Shown piece by piece: positions 16,666-24,824 of a DNA stretch of 64,000 nucleotides. This DNA comes from DASYQD01 sp963837455 (GTDB lineage: Bacteria > Acidobacteriota > Thermoanaerobaculia > Multivoradales > JAIOJS01). The translations under genes and the position numbers were made by a program. The notes beneath the pieces were generated by a model, which saw only the letters and a list, made by a program, of their open reading frames with translations, was not told the DNA's origin and searched no databases. Every line of letters starts with the position of its first letter. Within the stretch, counting starts at the first letter, position 1. The stretch spans positions 248,001 through 312,000 of the forward strand of contig CAWINM010000010.1 of NCBI GenBank assembly GCA_963837455.1, written 5' to 3'.

Positions 16666-16673
16666 GGCCGCTA

Positions 16674-16736
16674 ACGATACCAGTGAGCGCGTGGGCGCCG
16701 GCAGAGGGCCCGTTGCGGACGGGCCGCGGCTACAGT
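16674..16736. promoter_or_regulatory. Divergent promoter region with two start-proximal -10-like boxes
   Basis: On the minus strand TATCGT (16674-16679) is 8 nt from the GTG of the GreA-domain gene. On the plus strand TACAGT (16731-16736) is 7 nt from the ATG at 16744. Neither gene has a strong Shine-Dalgarno sequence, so both may give leaderless mRNAs. The -35 boxes are unclear. Confidence 0.35.
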
Positions 16737-16743
16737 AGGCGGA

Positions 16744-17472
16744 ATGTCGGAGGTCGGCGACGAGGTCCTGCAGCGACTGCGCGAGGCGGGAGGCGAGGAG
16801 CTGCGCCAGCTGCTGCGGTCGCTGCTCGAGGAGCTCGACGTGCAGGCGGCGCAGGTGGTGCTCCGCAACCCGCACGCCGGCGACGAGGCCATTCGCCTGC
16901 TCGCCGCGCAGCGACGGTTGCTCGTCTTCTACGACATGCGGCGCGACCTCGCCCTCCACCCCTCGACGCCGCAGCCGATCGCCCTGTCGCTGCTCGGCGG
17001 CCTGTACTGGCGGGACCTGGTGGCGGCCGGGCTCGACGTGCGCATCCGGCCGGTGGTGCGGCGTGCCGCCGAGCAGCGATTGATCGAGCGGCTGCCGGCG
17101 CTGGCGGTGGGAGAGAAGGCGAGCATCGCCCGGGGGGCATCGCCACACGTGCTGCAGGTGCTGCGCCACGACCCCACTCCGCGAGTGATCGCCGCCCTGC
17201 TCGACAACCCCCGTCTGGTGGAGGGAGATCTGCTGCCGTTGGCGAGCGGCGAGTCCACGCGGCCGCCGGTGCTGACGTTGGTCCTCTCCCACCGTAAGTG
17301 GGGCAGCCGCTACCCGGTGCGCCTGGCAGTGGTCCGCAACCCTCGTACCCCGCTGGCGCTGGCCCTGCAACACCTGCCGCTGCTCAAGAAGGCCGACCTG
17401 AGGGCGGTGACGGTCGATCCGCGGCTGCCCCAGGCGCTGCGCCGGCGGGCCGAGCTGCTGGTCGGCGGCTAG
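16744..17472 (+). CDS. Conserved hypothetical HEAT-like helical repeat protein
   Basis: I recognise no named family in this 242-aa protein. It is soluble, all-helical and Leu/Arg-rich. At least two internal units share an NP/HP-x-TP...AL..L..L...DL pattern: one near residue 77 (HPSTPQPIALSLL) and one near 198 (RNPRTPLALALQHL). The C-terminal unit closely resembles the end of the protein at 18610-19623 (SNPRTPLNVALPLL ... DLR ... D.. LP.A.R). The two are therefore paralogues on either side of the RodZ-like gene. A HEAT-like scaffold or binding role is inference. Confidence 0.7.
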   Translation: MSEVGDEVLQRLREAGGEELRQLLRSLLEELDVQAAQVVLRNPHAGDEAIRLLAAQRRLLVFYDMRRDLALHPSTPQPIALSLLGGLYWRDLVAAGLDVRIRPVVRRAAEQRLIERLPALAVGEKASIARGASPHVLQVLRHDPTPRVIAALLDNPRLVEGDLLPLASGESTRPPVLTLVLSHRKWGSRYPVRLAVVRNPRTPLALALQHLPLLKKADLRAVTVDPRLPQALRRRAELLVGG

Positions 17473-17513
17473 CGCCGGGCACACCCTTCGCAAGCACCCC
17501 GAGGAGGCCGGCG

Positions 17514-17542
17514 TTGACCTCCCTTCGGGCGCTACCTAGAAT
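17514..17542 (+). promoter_or_regulatory. Sigma-70-type promoter for the RodZ-like operon
   Basis: TTGACC (17514-17519) and TAGAAT (17537-17542) are separated by 17 bp, a near-consensus housekeeping promoter. It lies 60 nt upstream of the first possible start of the RodZ-like gene and probably serves the run of four genes to 21074. Confidence 0.6.
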
Positions 17543-17602
17543 GGGTGGGCTGGCCCGGCGGGGCTAAAGCCTGAAAAACGGGGATGTTCGGATGGCACAG
17601 CG

Positions 17603-18496
17603 ATGACACCGCGCGCCCGCCGTGAGGTTCCAGCCGAGGGCGACTCACTCAACACGATGCCCAAGCCATGGGAAGGGGAAGGCGGGTCCTTCGGGAGCTG
17701 GCTGCGCCAGCAGCGGGAGATCCGCAACATCACCCTGCGGGAGATCGCCGACAACACGAAGATCGGCCTGCGTTACCTCGAAGCGCTCGAGGACGACCGC
17801 TTCGAGGTGCTGCCGGCGCCGATCTTCGCCAAGGGATTCCTCCGCGAGTACGCCAAGTACGTCGGGCTCGACCCCGACGAGGTGGTGAACTTCTACCTCA
17901 CCGCCGAGCAGCGCCACCGCGCCGAGCGGGGCGGGGACGAGGTCTCCGGCGTGCTGCCGCTGGTGCCGACGGCGCCCACCGTGGCGCCGGACCGCGGCCC
18001 ACCCCTCGGGCTGTTCCTGGTCGCCGCGGCGGCCATCGCCGTGCTGCTGCTGGCGCTGGGTATCTTCTGGGTGGTGCGGCACACCCGTGGCGCTCGCGCA
18101 GGGCAGCCGCAGGTCGAGGCGACGCCGGCGAGCGTGGCGCCGCTGGTTCCCGCGGCACCGGCACCGTCGCCGGCGGTACCGCAACCGCCGGCCGTCGGCC
18201 CCGACACGCCGCTGGTGGTCACCCTGAGCTTCACCGCCGAGTGCTGGGTGGAGGCGGTGCTCGACGGCGAGAAGCACGTCAGCGAGCTGCGCGTGCAAGG
18301 GGAGTCGATGCGCATCGAGGCCAAGGACTCGGTGGTGCTCACCCTCGGTAACGCCGGCGCCGTGCGAGGCGAGGTCAACGGCAAGCCGTTGCGCCTTGCC
18401 GCCACCCCGGGGCAGGTGGTCCGGGACCTGGTGATCGACCGCGCCAGCGCCGGCTTGCCGCCGCTTCCCGAAACCACCACGGGCGCCCATCAGTGA
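17603..18496 (+). CDS. RodZ-like membrane protein with N-terminal helix-turn-helix
   Basis: This 297-aa bitopic protein has an Xre-like HTH of the RodZ type at about residues 28-90 (GSWLRQQREIRNITLREIA, YLEALEDDRFEVLP, FLREYAKYVGL). A transmembrane helix spans about 133-155, then a Pro/Ala-rich linker and a periplasmic beta domain of the DUF4115 kind (about 205-285, SFTAECWVEAVLDG). RodZ proteins link the cell-shape machinery (MreB) to the envelope, and this protein has that layout. An internal ATG at 17657 (MPKPWEGEGG) would remove 18 residues and is an equally possible start. It follows a good promoter at 17514-17542. Confidence 0.8.
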   Translation: MTPRARREVPAEGDSLNTMPKPWEGEGGSFGSWLRQQREIRNITLREIADNTKIGLRYLEALEDDRFEVLPAPIFAKGFLREYAKYVGLDPDEVVNFYLTAEQRHRAERGGDEVSGVLPLVPTAPTVAPDRGPPLGLFLVAAAAIAVLLLALGIFWVVRHTRGARAGQPQVEATPASVAPLVPAAPAPSPAVPQPPAVGPDTPLVVTLSFTAECWVEAVLDGEKHVSELRVQGESMRIEAKDSVVLTLGNAGAVRGEVNGKPLRLAATPGQVVRDLVIDRASAGLPPLPETTTGAHQ

Positions 18497-18609
18497 CGAT
18501 TCACCCCACTCCCGATCCTCCCGTCGCGTCGAGTCGTCCGTGGCGCCTCGCGAGGCGCGAGGGGCCGGGGCATGCCGCCCCCTCGTCTCGCTGAGGGTCG
18601 CTGCCGCTC

Positions 18610-19623
18610 GTGCCCTCGCCGCTCGTCGCCCAGGCACTGTCCGGTTCCAACCGGAACCTGACGCTGCTGGCCGCTCGCGGCATGCTGCCGCTGGCGCCTG
18701 AAGAGCTGGTGCCGATGCAGGTGCAGCTCGCCGGGGTCGACGACGCCGTGGTGGCCCAGGCGGCTGCCGAGGCGCTGCGCGCCACCGCCGCACGGGTACT
18801 GGTGCCTTTCCTCGCTCGCGAAGCAGCGCCCGAGGTGCAGCGATGGTTCGCGCACAACAGCCGCGACCGCGAGGTGATCGAGGCCCTGCTGCGCCGCCGC
18901 GACGTGCCCGGCGAGGTGCTGATGCACCTCGCGCCACAGCTCGGCGCCGACTTGCAGGAGGTCCTGCTGCTGCGGCAGGACCGCATCACCGAGACGCCCG
19001 ACCTCTTGGCGGCTCTGGAGGCCAACCCCCAGATCACCGCCTACTCCCAGCGTCGTATCCGCGAGTACCGCGAGCACCTGCTGGGGGGAGCCGGCGCGGC
19101 GGCCGCCGAGGCGAGGGCGGCGGCGGCACTGGAGGAGGCCACCGCCGCGGAGGTCCATGAAGCCATCGCCCGCGTACGCGTTCTTCCCACCGAGGGAGAG
19201 GTCGACGAGCAGACCGGGCTCACCGAGGGGCAGATCCGCCAGCTGCCGGTGAACGTCCGCCTCAAGCTGGCTCGCCAGTGCCCGCGCAGCCTGCGCCAGT
19301 TTCTCGTCCGCGACACCAGCCCCCTCGTCGCAGTGGCGGTGCTGCAGTCCAACCCCATCTCCGATACCGAGATCGAGCAGTACTCGCGCAGTCGCAGCGT
19401 GGTGCCCGACGTGCTCGACTACATCGCCAAGCAGCGCCAGTGGGTGGGCAAGTACCCGGTGGTGGTCGGGCTGACCAGCAACCCCCGCACGCCGCTCAAC
19501 GTCGCACTGCCCCTGCTCACCCGGGTTTCCGTACGCGATCTGCGGATCATGGCCAAGGATCGCAACCTGCCTGATGCCGTGCGGACCTCGGCGATGCGCC
19601 TCTATAGAGTAAAATCGCAGTAA
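18610..19623 (+). CDS. Conserved hypothetical HEAT-like helical repeat protein
   Basis: This 337-aa, mostly helical protein has no recognised catalytic motif. An Ala-rich central linker lies around residues 160-185. Two-helix units recur in both halves (for example NSRDREVIEALL, SNPISDTEIEQYS, SNPRTPLNVALPLL). Its C-terminal unit is clearly related to the C-terminus of the 242-aa protein at 16744-17472. The start is GTG 18610. It lies between the RodZ-like and DnaJ-like genes (9 nt before the latter), so an operon is likely. Function unknown; a protein-protein scaffold is the most that can be inferred. Confidence 0.72.
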   Translation: MPSPLVAQALSGSNRNLTLLAARGMLPLAPEELVPMQVQLAGVDDAVVAQAAAEALRATAARVLVPFLAREAAPEVQRWFAHNSRDREVIEALLRRRDVPGEVLMHLAPQLGADLQEVLLLRQDRITETPDLLAALEANPQITAYSQRRIREYREHLLGGAGAAAAEARAAAALEEATAAEVHEAIARVRVLPTEGEVDEQTGLTEGQIRQLPVNVRLKLARQCPRSLRQFLVRDTSPLVAVAVLQSNPISDTEIEQYSRSRSVVPDVLDYIAKQRQWVGKYPVVVGLTSNPRTPLNVALPLLTRVSVRDLRIMAKDRNLPDAVRTSAMRLYRVKSQ

Positions 19624-19632
19624 GGGCACAGC

Positions 19633-20274
19633 ATGGCGACGGACTTCTACGGCGTCCTGGGGGTTCCGCGGAACGCCACGACGGAGCAGATCAAGGAGCG
19701 CTTTCTCCAGCTGACGCGGGAGAAGCATCCCGACCGTTTTGGCGGTGCCGCCAAGCAGGAAGCTGAGGTCGCCTTCCAGGCCATCACCCAGGCCTTCAAC
19801 GTGCTCGCCAATGCCGAGCGGCGCCGTCAGCACGACCTCGAGCTGTCGCGGCCGGCCGCCCAGCGGGCCGACCCCGGGGAGCTCGCCCGCGTCTTCATGC
19901 AGCGCGGCGTCAAGGCCTACAAGTCCAAGAACTTCATCGAGGCGGCCGACAACTTCGACCGCGCCACCGAGGCGGAGCCCAGCAATGCGCTCGCCTGGCA
20001 CCACCTCGCCCGCACCTGCCTGCAGCAGGAGCGCTGGCTGCCACGCGCCGCCGCCGCCGTCGCGCGTGCCTGCGAGCTCGAGCCGATGAAGGCCGAGTAC
20101 CACAAGTTGGCGGGACAGATCTTCCTCAAGAACGGCGACCGGGAGAAGGCGGCCGGCTCCTTCCGCCTGGCGATAAGATGGGGTGGCGAGGACACGGAGG
20201 TGCGCGCCGCCCTCGACGCGCTCGAGGGTAAACGAAAGTCCCTGCTCGGAGGGCTCTTCGGCAGGGCGGAATGA
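19633..20274 (+). CDS. J-domain protein with TPR region
   Basis: The N-terminal J domain (about residues 4-68) carries the HPD motif at 32-34, needed to stimulate Hsp70 ATPase, in the context DFYGVLGVPRNAT...REKHPDRFGG. The rest of the 213-aa protein (about 85-195) reads as three TPR-like helical pairs (AYKSKNFIEAADNFDRA, AWHHLARTCLQQE, AGQIFLKNGDREKAAGSF). There is no Gly/Phe or zinc-finger domain, so this is a class C J protein, probably a dedicated DnaK co-chaperone. It lies 9 nt after the repeat-protein gene and 17 nt before the PP2C gene. Confidence 0.88.
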   Translation: MATDFYGVLGVPRNATTEQIKERFLQLTREKHPDRFGGAAKQEAEVAFQAITQAFNVLANAERRRQHDLELSRPAAQRADPGELARVFMQRGVKAYKSKNFIEAADNFDRATEAEPSNALAWHHLARTCLQQERWLPRAAAAVARACELEPMKAEYHKLAGQIFLKNGDREKAAGSFRLAIRWGGEDTEVRAALDALEGKRKSLLGGLFGRAE

Positions 20275-20291
20275 AGGCCCGGTAGAGTCGA

Positions 20292-21074
20292 ATGATGCTG
20301 CGAGTGAAGGCCTGTGGCCTCTCCGACGTGGGGCGCGCGCGCACCCACAACGAGGATTGCTTCGGCATCGATCCCGACCATCGCATGTTCGTCGTCGCCG
20401 ACGGCATGGGGGGGCACAACCACGGCGAGGTCGCCTCCCGGATCGCCGTCAAGGCGATTCAGGAGTTCGTCGAGCAGACGGCGGAGAACGACACCACGTG
20501 GCCGTTCGTGTACGACGCCCGGCTGCAGCGTCACTCCAACCGGCTCAAGACCGCCATCCGCATGGCGCACGACAAGGTGCTGCGAGCGATCCGGCACGAC
20601 GGCTCGCTGATCGGCATGGGCACCACGGTGGTGGGCTTCCTGCTCAAGGGCAGGGTGGCGGCGATCGCCCACGTCGGCGACAGCCGCGTCTACCGCCTGC
20701 GCGAGGGCCGTCTCGAGCTGCTCACCCAGGACCACACCTGGGTCAACGAGCAGGTGGTGGCGGGCTACCTCTCGGCCGAGCAGGCACGCGCGCATCCGCT
20801 CAAGAACGTGGTGACCCGGGCGCTCGGCGGCGAGAGCGAAGTGGTGGTGGACGTGCGCGAGGTGGAAGTGGTGGCCGGCGACGTCTACGTGCTGTGCTCG
20901 GACGGCCTCACCACCATGCTCTCCGACGACGAGATCCAGCGCCGGCTGGCCGATGCCCACCCGCTCGAAGAGGTCTGCCGCAGCCTGGTGCGCGACGCCA
21001 ACACCAAGGGCGGCCTCGACAACATCACCGTCGTGCTGGTACAGATCGACAGCGAGGACGACAGCGACGGCTGA
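20292..21074 (+). CDS. PP2C-family Ser/Thr protein phosphatase
   Basis: This is a 260-aa metal-dependent phosphatase of the bacterial PrpC/Stp type. Conserved motifs: THNED, VADGMGGHNHGEVAS, GMGTTVVGFL, AHVGDSRVYR, TQDHTWVNEQ, VTRALGG, LCSDGLT and DNITVVLV, together giving the binuclear metal site. It probably reverses phosphorylation by the Hanks-type kinases in this genome. Two ATGs are adjacent (20292 and 20295). A TAGAGT -10-like box at 20283-20288 would place the transcription start on the second ATG. It is convergent with the downstream kinase gene. Confidence 0.93.
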   Translation: MMLRVKACGLSDVGRARTHNEDCFGIDPDHRMFVVADGMGGHNHGEVASRIAVKAIQEFVEQTAENDTTWPFVYDARLQRHSNRLKTAIRMAHDKVLRAIRHDGSLIGMGTTVVGFLLKGRVAAIAHVGDSRVYRLREGRLELLTQDHTWVNEQVVAGYLSAEQARAHPLKNVVTRALGGESEVVVDVREVEVVAGDVYVLCSDGLTTMLSDDEIQRRLADAHPLEEVCRSLVRDANTKGGLDNITVVLVQIDSEDDSDG

Positions 21075-21146
21075 GCGCCTGCGGGGTCTGGAAGCCGGGC
21101 TCGCGGCGGCGCCGGCGGCCGCTGCCTGCGGGCGCGAGCCGGGCGG

Positions 21147-24125
21147 TCAGAGACCCTTCACTCGCCGGTAGTGCTCCGGCAGCGGCAGCCGGCGTCCCTG
21201 CGCGACCGCCGCGCGGAAGGTGGCGAGCAGGGACTCGTGCTCCGGCTGCCAGATCGGCCCGGCCACCCGCTTGCCCTCCTCCATCGCCGCCAGCGCCGCG
21301 GTCAAGTGGCCGCGCTCGTACTCGTAGAGCCCACGAACGCGCAGCACCGCAGCCTCGTGCGCGTCGAGCTTCTCGGCGGCGGCGAGGTCGCGCTCGGCTG
21401 CCGCCAGCTCGCCGGCGAGGACCTCGGCGTAGGCGAGATTGACCTCGGCAAGTTGGCGCAGCGTCACGTCCTGCACGCGCTCGCCGAGGGCGCAGGCCGC
21501 CTTGCCGGCGGCGATGGCGGCGGCCGCCTCCCCGCGCTCGGTGCGGAGGAAGCTCAGGTTGGCGAGCGCGAACCCCTGCAGTCGCGGGTCGGCAGCGGCG
21601 CGGCTTGCCTCGGCGGCTTGCTCGGTCAGCCGCTCGGCGGTGGCCATGTCGCCGCTGCGTTGCGCGACCGCACCCAGGTTGACGAGCGCCGTTGCCTCGC
21701 TGCCGCGGTCGCCGCTCTCGCGGCTGAGGTCGAGCGCTTGCTGATCGAGACGCCGCGCCGTCACCATGTCGGCCGCGTCCAGGGCCTCCTTGCCGAGGTT
21801 GGTGAGCGCCGTTAGCTGTTGGCTGCGATTGCCACTGTCACGCGCCTGGGCGAGCGTCTGGTTCCACATCTCCTGGGCGCGGGCGCGATTGCCGCGACGG
21901 CTCGCGACCAGGGCGAGGTTGTTGAGGCGCGTCGCCATCCACTGCGGCTCGTGGATCTGCTCGATCAGCGCCAGCGACTGGCGGAGCAGGCTCTCGGCCT
22001 GGTCGAGGTCGCCGCGCTGGAGCGCGAGGGTGCCGAGGTTGTTGAGGACGTCGGCGCGGCCCTTGCGATCCTCGGCGCGCGTCAGCACGGCGAGCGCCTC
22101 ACGGTCCCAGCGCAGCGCCGCGTCGATGTTGCCGCGGTCGCTCGCCGCGGTCCCGAGCATCACCAGCGTCTCGCCCTCCAGGCGGCTGTCGTGCACGGCG
22201 CGCGCGGTGGCGAGTGTCGCCGCCATCGTCGCGTCGGCCTCCTGCCACTGTGCCAGCCGGACCAGGCTCCCGGCGAGCTTGAGTCGCGCCCAGCCGAAGT
22301 CGGGCACCCGTAGGAGTGCGACGCGGAAGAAGTACTGGGCGTACTTACCCCCTCGCTGCGAGAGCTCGCTGGTGCCCATGGCGTAGAGCGTGTTGGCGAG
22401 GGGGTCCTCGGAGAGCCGGTCGGCGACGTCGGGCACGTGGGCGGTGGAGTCGAGACGCAGCGCCAGCCGCCGTGCCATCTCGCCGGCGAGGGTCGGCAGG
22501 TCGACCCCCGCGAGCTGGCGGCGCGCTGCGATGCCTTCCCGGGTGGAGAGGTCGTAGAGCAGGCGGTAGCCGCCGGCCTGGCTGCCGGCGACGCTCGCGC
22601 GCACCAGGAAGTCGACCCCGAGGGCGCGCCGCAGGCGTGTCATCGCCGCCGGAGCCAGCGGCCGGTCGTCGGCGATCTCGAGGTCGTGCATCGCCCGCGT
22701 GACGTCGCCGACCGGCACCGCCTCGACGTGCTCGGCCTCGTCGAGCAGCTGGGTGGCCACCTGCGCGAGGCCTAGCCGCACCCAGCTCTGGGCCGGCGAC
22801 CCGGTGTCGTTGCGCACCGGCAGCACGGCGATGCGGCCGATGGCGCCGCGGGGGAGCAGCGACGGCGGTCGTGCCAGGCGGTAGGTGAAGGTCGACGCCA
22901 GCGCTGCCGCCAAGATGCCCGCCACCGCCATCGTCACCAGCGCGCCGCGTCGGCGCAGCAGCTTGCGGGCGCGGTAGAGCGCGGTGCCCGGCAGCGCCGT
23001 CACCGTCAGCCCTCGCAGGTAGCGCTCGACGTCCTCGGCCAGGGCCAGGGCCGACTCGTAGCGCTGCTCGGGTTCCTTGCGCAGCGCCCGCAGGGCGATG
23101 GCGTCGAGGTCGCGATTGAGCCCGCTCGAGCCGTCCTGCCGCGTGGGTCGGGCCTGCATGGTGCGGCGGACGAGGGCGGACGGGCGCGACGGCTCGAGCT
23201 CGCAGATGGCGTGCTGCAGCTCGAGCGGCGTGCTCATGCTGGCGCCGTAGGGTACGGAGCCGGTGAGCAGCTGGTAGAGGATGACTCCGAGGGCGTAGAC
23301 GTCGCTTGCCGGGCTCACCGGCAAGCCCCGCACCTGCTCGGGGCTCGCGTAGAGTAGGGTCAAGGGCGCGCGGCCGGCGACCGTCTCGGGGTGGACGCCG
23401 AGGGTGGGATCGGGGTCGAGCAGCTTGGCGATTCCGAAGTCGAGCAGCTTCGGCACCCCGTGGGAGTCGACGAGGATGTTGCTGGGCTTGAGGTCGCGGT
23501 GGACGATGCGGCGCTGGTGGGCGAAGTGGACGGCGCGGCAGACGATGGCGAAGAGCCGCAGCCGCTCGCGCACCGGCAGCCGCAGGGCATGGCGGTCGAG
23601 CGGCTCGCCCGCGACCAGCTCCATGACCAGGAAGGGTTGCCCCGACTGCGCGGTGCCGCCGTCGAGCAGGCGTGTGATGTTGGGATGCTCGAGGTCCGCG
23701 AGGATCTGGCGCTCGGCGCGGAAGCGCTGTGCCGCTTCCGCCGACACGGCCACCGAGGGGCGCAGGAACTTGATCGCCACCCGCTGGCGAAACTCGCCGT
23801 CCGCTCGCTCGGCGACGAAGACGGAGCCGAAGCCTCCCTGGCCGAGCTCGGAGACCAGCCGGTAGGAGCGCTCGCCCGAGAGCGTTTCCGTGAGCAGGGC
23901 GTCGGCGCCGGCGAAGCTCCTGGCAGACAGCGGCTCGAGCGCCGGGACGGACGCCGCGTCGAGCTGCAGCAGCTCCTCGACGGCGGCTCGCAGAGGCGCG
24001 TCCCCGGCGCACACCGCATCGAGGAAGGCGGGACGCTCCGTGGGCGTCAGCGTCAGCGCGTCGACGAACAGCGCCTGGGCGCGGCGGTCGCGGGCGAGCC
24101 TGGTGGTCGGCTGGCCGTTGCTCAT
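21147..24125 (-). CDS. Ser/Thr protein kinase with transmembrane helix and TPR sensor region
   Basis: This 992-aa Hanks-type kinase begins with a roughly 85-residue helical region, then the kinase domain at about 88-360: GQGGFG (95-100), K119, HRDLKPSN (209-216), DFG (229-231) and YASPEQVRG. A transmembrane helix is near residues 390-410. The C-terminal half (about 590-970) is a run of TPR repeats of about 40 residues (ALVNLGAVAQRSGDMATAERL and similar). Its ATG overlaps the TGA of the ECF sigma gene by 4 nt, so the two are translationally coupled. By analogy with EcfP/PpkT of Vibrio, the kinase may phosphorylate the sigma factor; that is inference. A same-design pair lies at 52.3-55.6 kb. 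Confidence 0.92.
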   Translation of the reverse strand: MSNGQPTTRLARDRRAQALFVDALTLTPTERPAFLDAVCAGDAPLRAAVEELLQLDAASVPALEPLSARSFAGADALLTETLSGERSYRLVSELGQGGFGSVFVAERADGEFRQRVAIKFLRPSVAVSAEAAQRFRAERQILADLEHPNITRLLDGGTAQSGQPFLVMELVAGEPLDRHALRLPVRERLRLFAIVCRAVHFAHQRRIVHRDLKPSNILVDSHGVPKLLDFGIAKLLDPDPTLGVHPETVAGRAPLTLLYASPEQVRGLPVSPASDVYALGVILYQLLTGSVPYGASMSTPLELQHAICELEPSRPSALVRRTMQARPTRQDGSSGLNRDLDAIALRALRKEPEQRYESALALAEDVERYLRGLTVTALPGTALYRARKLLRRRGALVTMAVAGILAAALASTFTYRLARPPSLLPRGAIGRIAVLPVRNDTGSPAQSWVRLGLAQVATQLLDEAEHVEAVPVGDVTRAMHDLEIADDRPLAPAAMTRLRRALGVDFLVRASVAGSQAGGYRLLYDLSTREGIAARRQLAGVDLPTLAGEMARRLALRLDSTAHVPDVADRLSEDPLANTLYAMGTSELSQRGGKYAQYFFRVALLRVPDFGWARLKLAGSLVRLAQWQEADATMAATLATARAVHDSRLEGETLVMLGTAASDRGNIDAALRWDREALAVLTRAEDRKGRADVLNNLGTLALQRGDLDQAESLLRQSLALIEQIHEPQWMATRLNNLALVASRRGNRARAQEMWNQTLAQARDSGNRSQQLTALTNLGKEALDAADMVTARRLDQQALDLSRESGDRGSEATALVNLGAVAQRSGDMATAERLTEQAAEASRAAADPRLQGFALANLSFLRTERGEAAAAIAAGKAACALGERVQDVTLRQLAEVNLAYAEVLAGELAAAERDLAAAEKLDAHEAAVLRVRGLYEYERGHLTAALAAMEEGKRVAGPIWQPEHESLLATFRAAVAQGRRLPLPEHYRRVKGL

Positions 24126-24724
24126 CCTGCGTCCGTCGCGTTGCCCTCGGGCTGCAGCTCACGGGCGAGGAACGCGCGCGCGGCGCGCCACTCCCGCTTC
24201 ACCGTGGAGAGCGAGACGGCGAGCACCACGGCGATTTCAGCCTCCTCCATGCCGGCGAAGAAGCGCATTTCGACGACTCCGGCCTGCCGGCGGGAGACCG
24301 CCTCCAGCCGCGAGAGGGCGCGGTCGACCGCCAGCACGTCGAGCCAGCGCCCCTCGCCTCCAGCCGCGACCCCTCCCACCCCCTCGATGGAGATCGGACC
24401 GTCGTCGGCGCCGCGCTTGGCGGCGTGGCGCCGGCGCGCCGCGTCCACCAGCACGCGCCGCATCGCCCGGGCGGCGAGGGCGAAGAAGTGATTGCGGTCG
24501 CCCCACGAGATGCGTTCGATCCCGAGCAGGCGCAGGAAGGCCTCGTGGACGAGGGCGGTGGGCTGCAGGGTCCGCGCGCGCCGCTCGCCTCGTAGGTACG
24601 CTGCGGCGCGGGCGCGCAGCTCCTCGTAGACGAGCGGCATCAGCCGCTCGACCGCGGTCGCGTCGCCAGCGCTCCAGCGCGCCAGCAACTCGGTGATGTC
24701 CAGCGCCGGGGCCGGTGTTCGCAT
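24122..24724 (-). CDS. ECF-type RNA polymerase sigma factor coupled to a kinase
   Basis: This 200-aa alternative sigma factor has region 2 at about residues 10-95 (LMPLVYEELRARAAAYLRGER, LVHEAFLRLL, HFFALAARAMRRVLVDAARRR) and region 4 at about 130-190 (LSRLEAVSRRQAGVVEMRFFAGMEEAEIA, STVKREWRAARAFL). This form occurs next to Ser/Thr kinases in Acidobacteriota and Planctomycetota. The gene starts at ATG 24724; upstream codons in the same frame look non-coding. It overlaps the kinase gene by 4 nt and diverges from the SBBP gene across 100 bp, making that secreted protein a possible target (inference). Confidence 0.9.
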   Translation of the reverse strand: MRTPAPALDITELLARWSAGDATAVERLMPLVYEELRARAAAYLRGERRARTLQPTALVHEAFLRLLGIERISWGDRNHFFALAARAMRRVLVDAARRRHAAKRGADDGPISIEGVGGVAAGGEGRWLDVLAVDRALSRLEAVSRRQAGVVEMRFFAGMEEAEIAVVLAVSLSTVKREWRAARAFLARELQPEGNATDAG

Positions 24725-24824
24725 CGCCGTCGGGCGTGATCTCCACACGGGTCGTTGGCCCGATTGTACGCGCGTGAATCGCGCTGGGCTCGCTTTGCGC
24801 CTTGTCCTTCGAGGAGGAGCCCAG

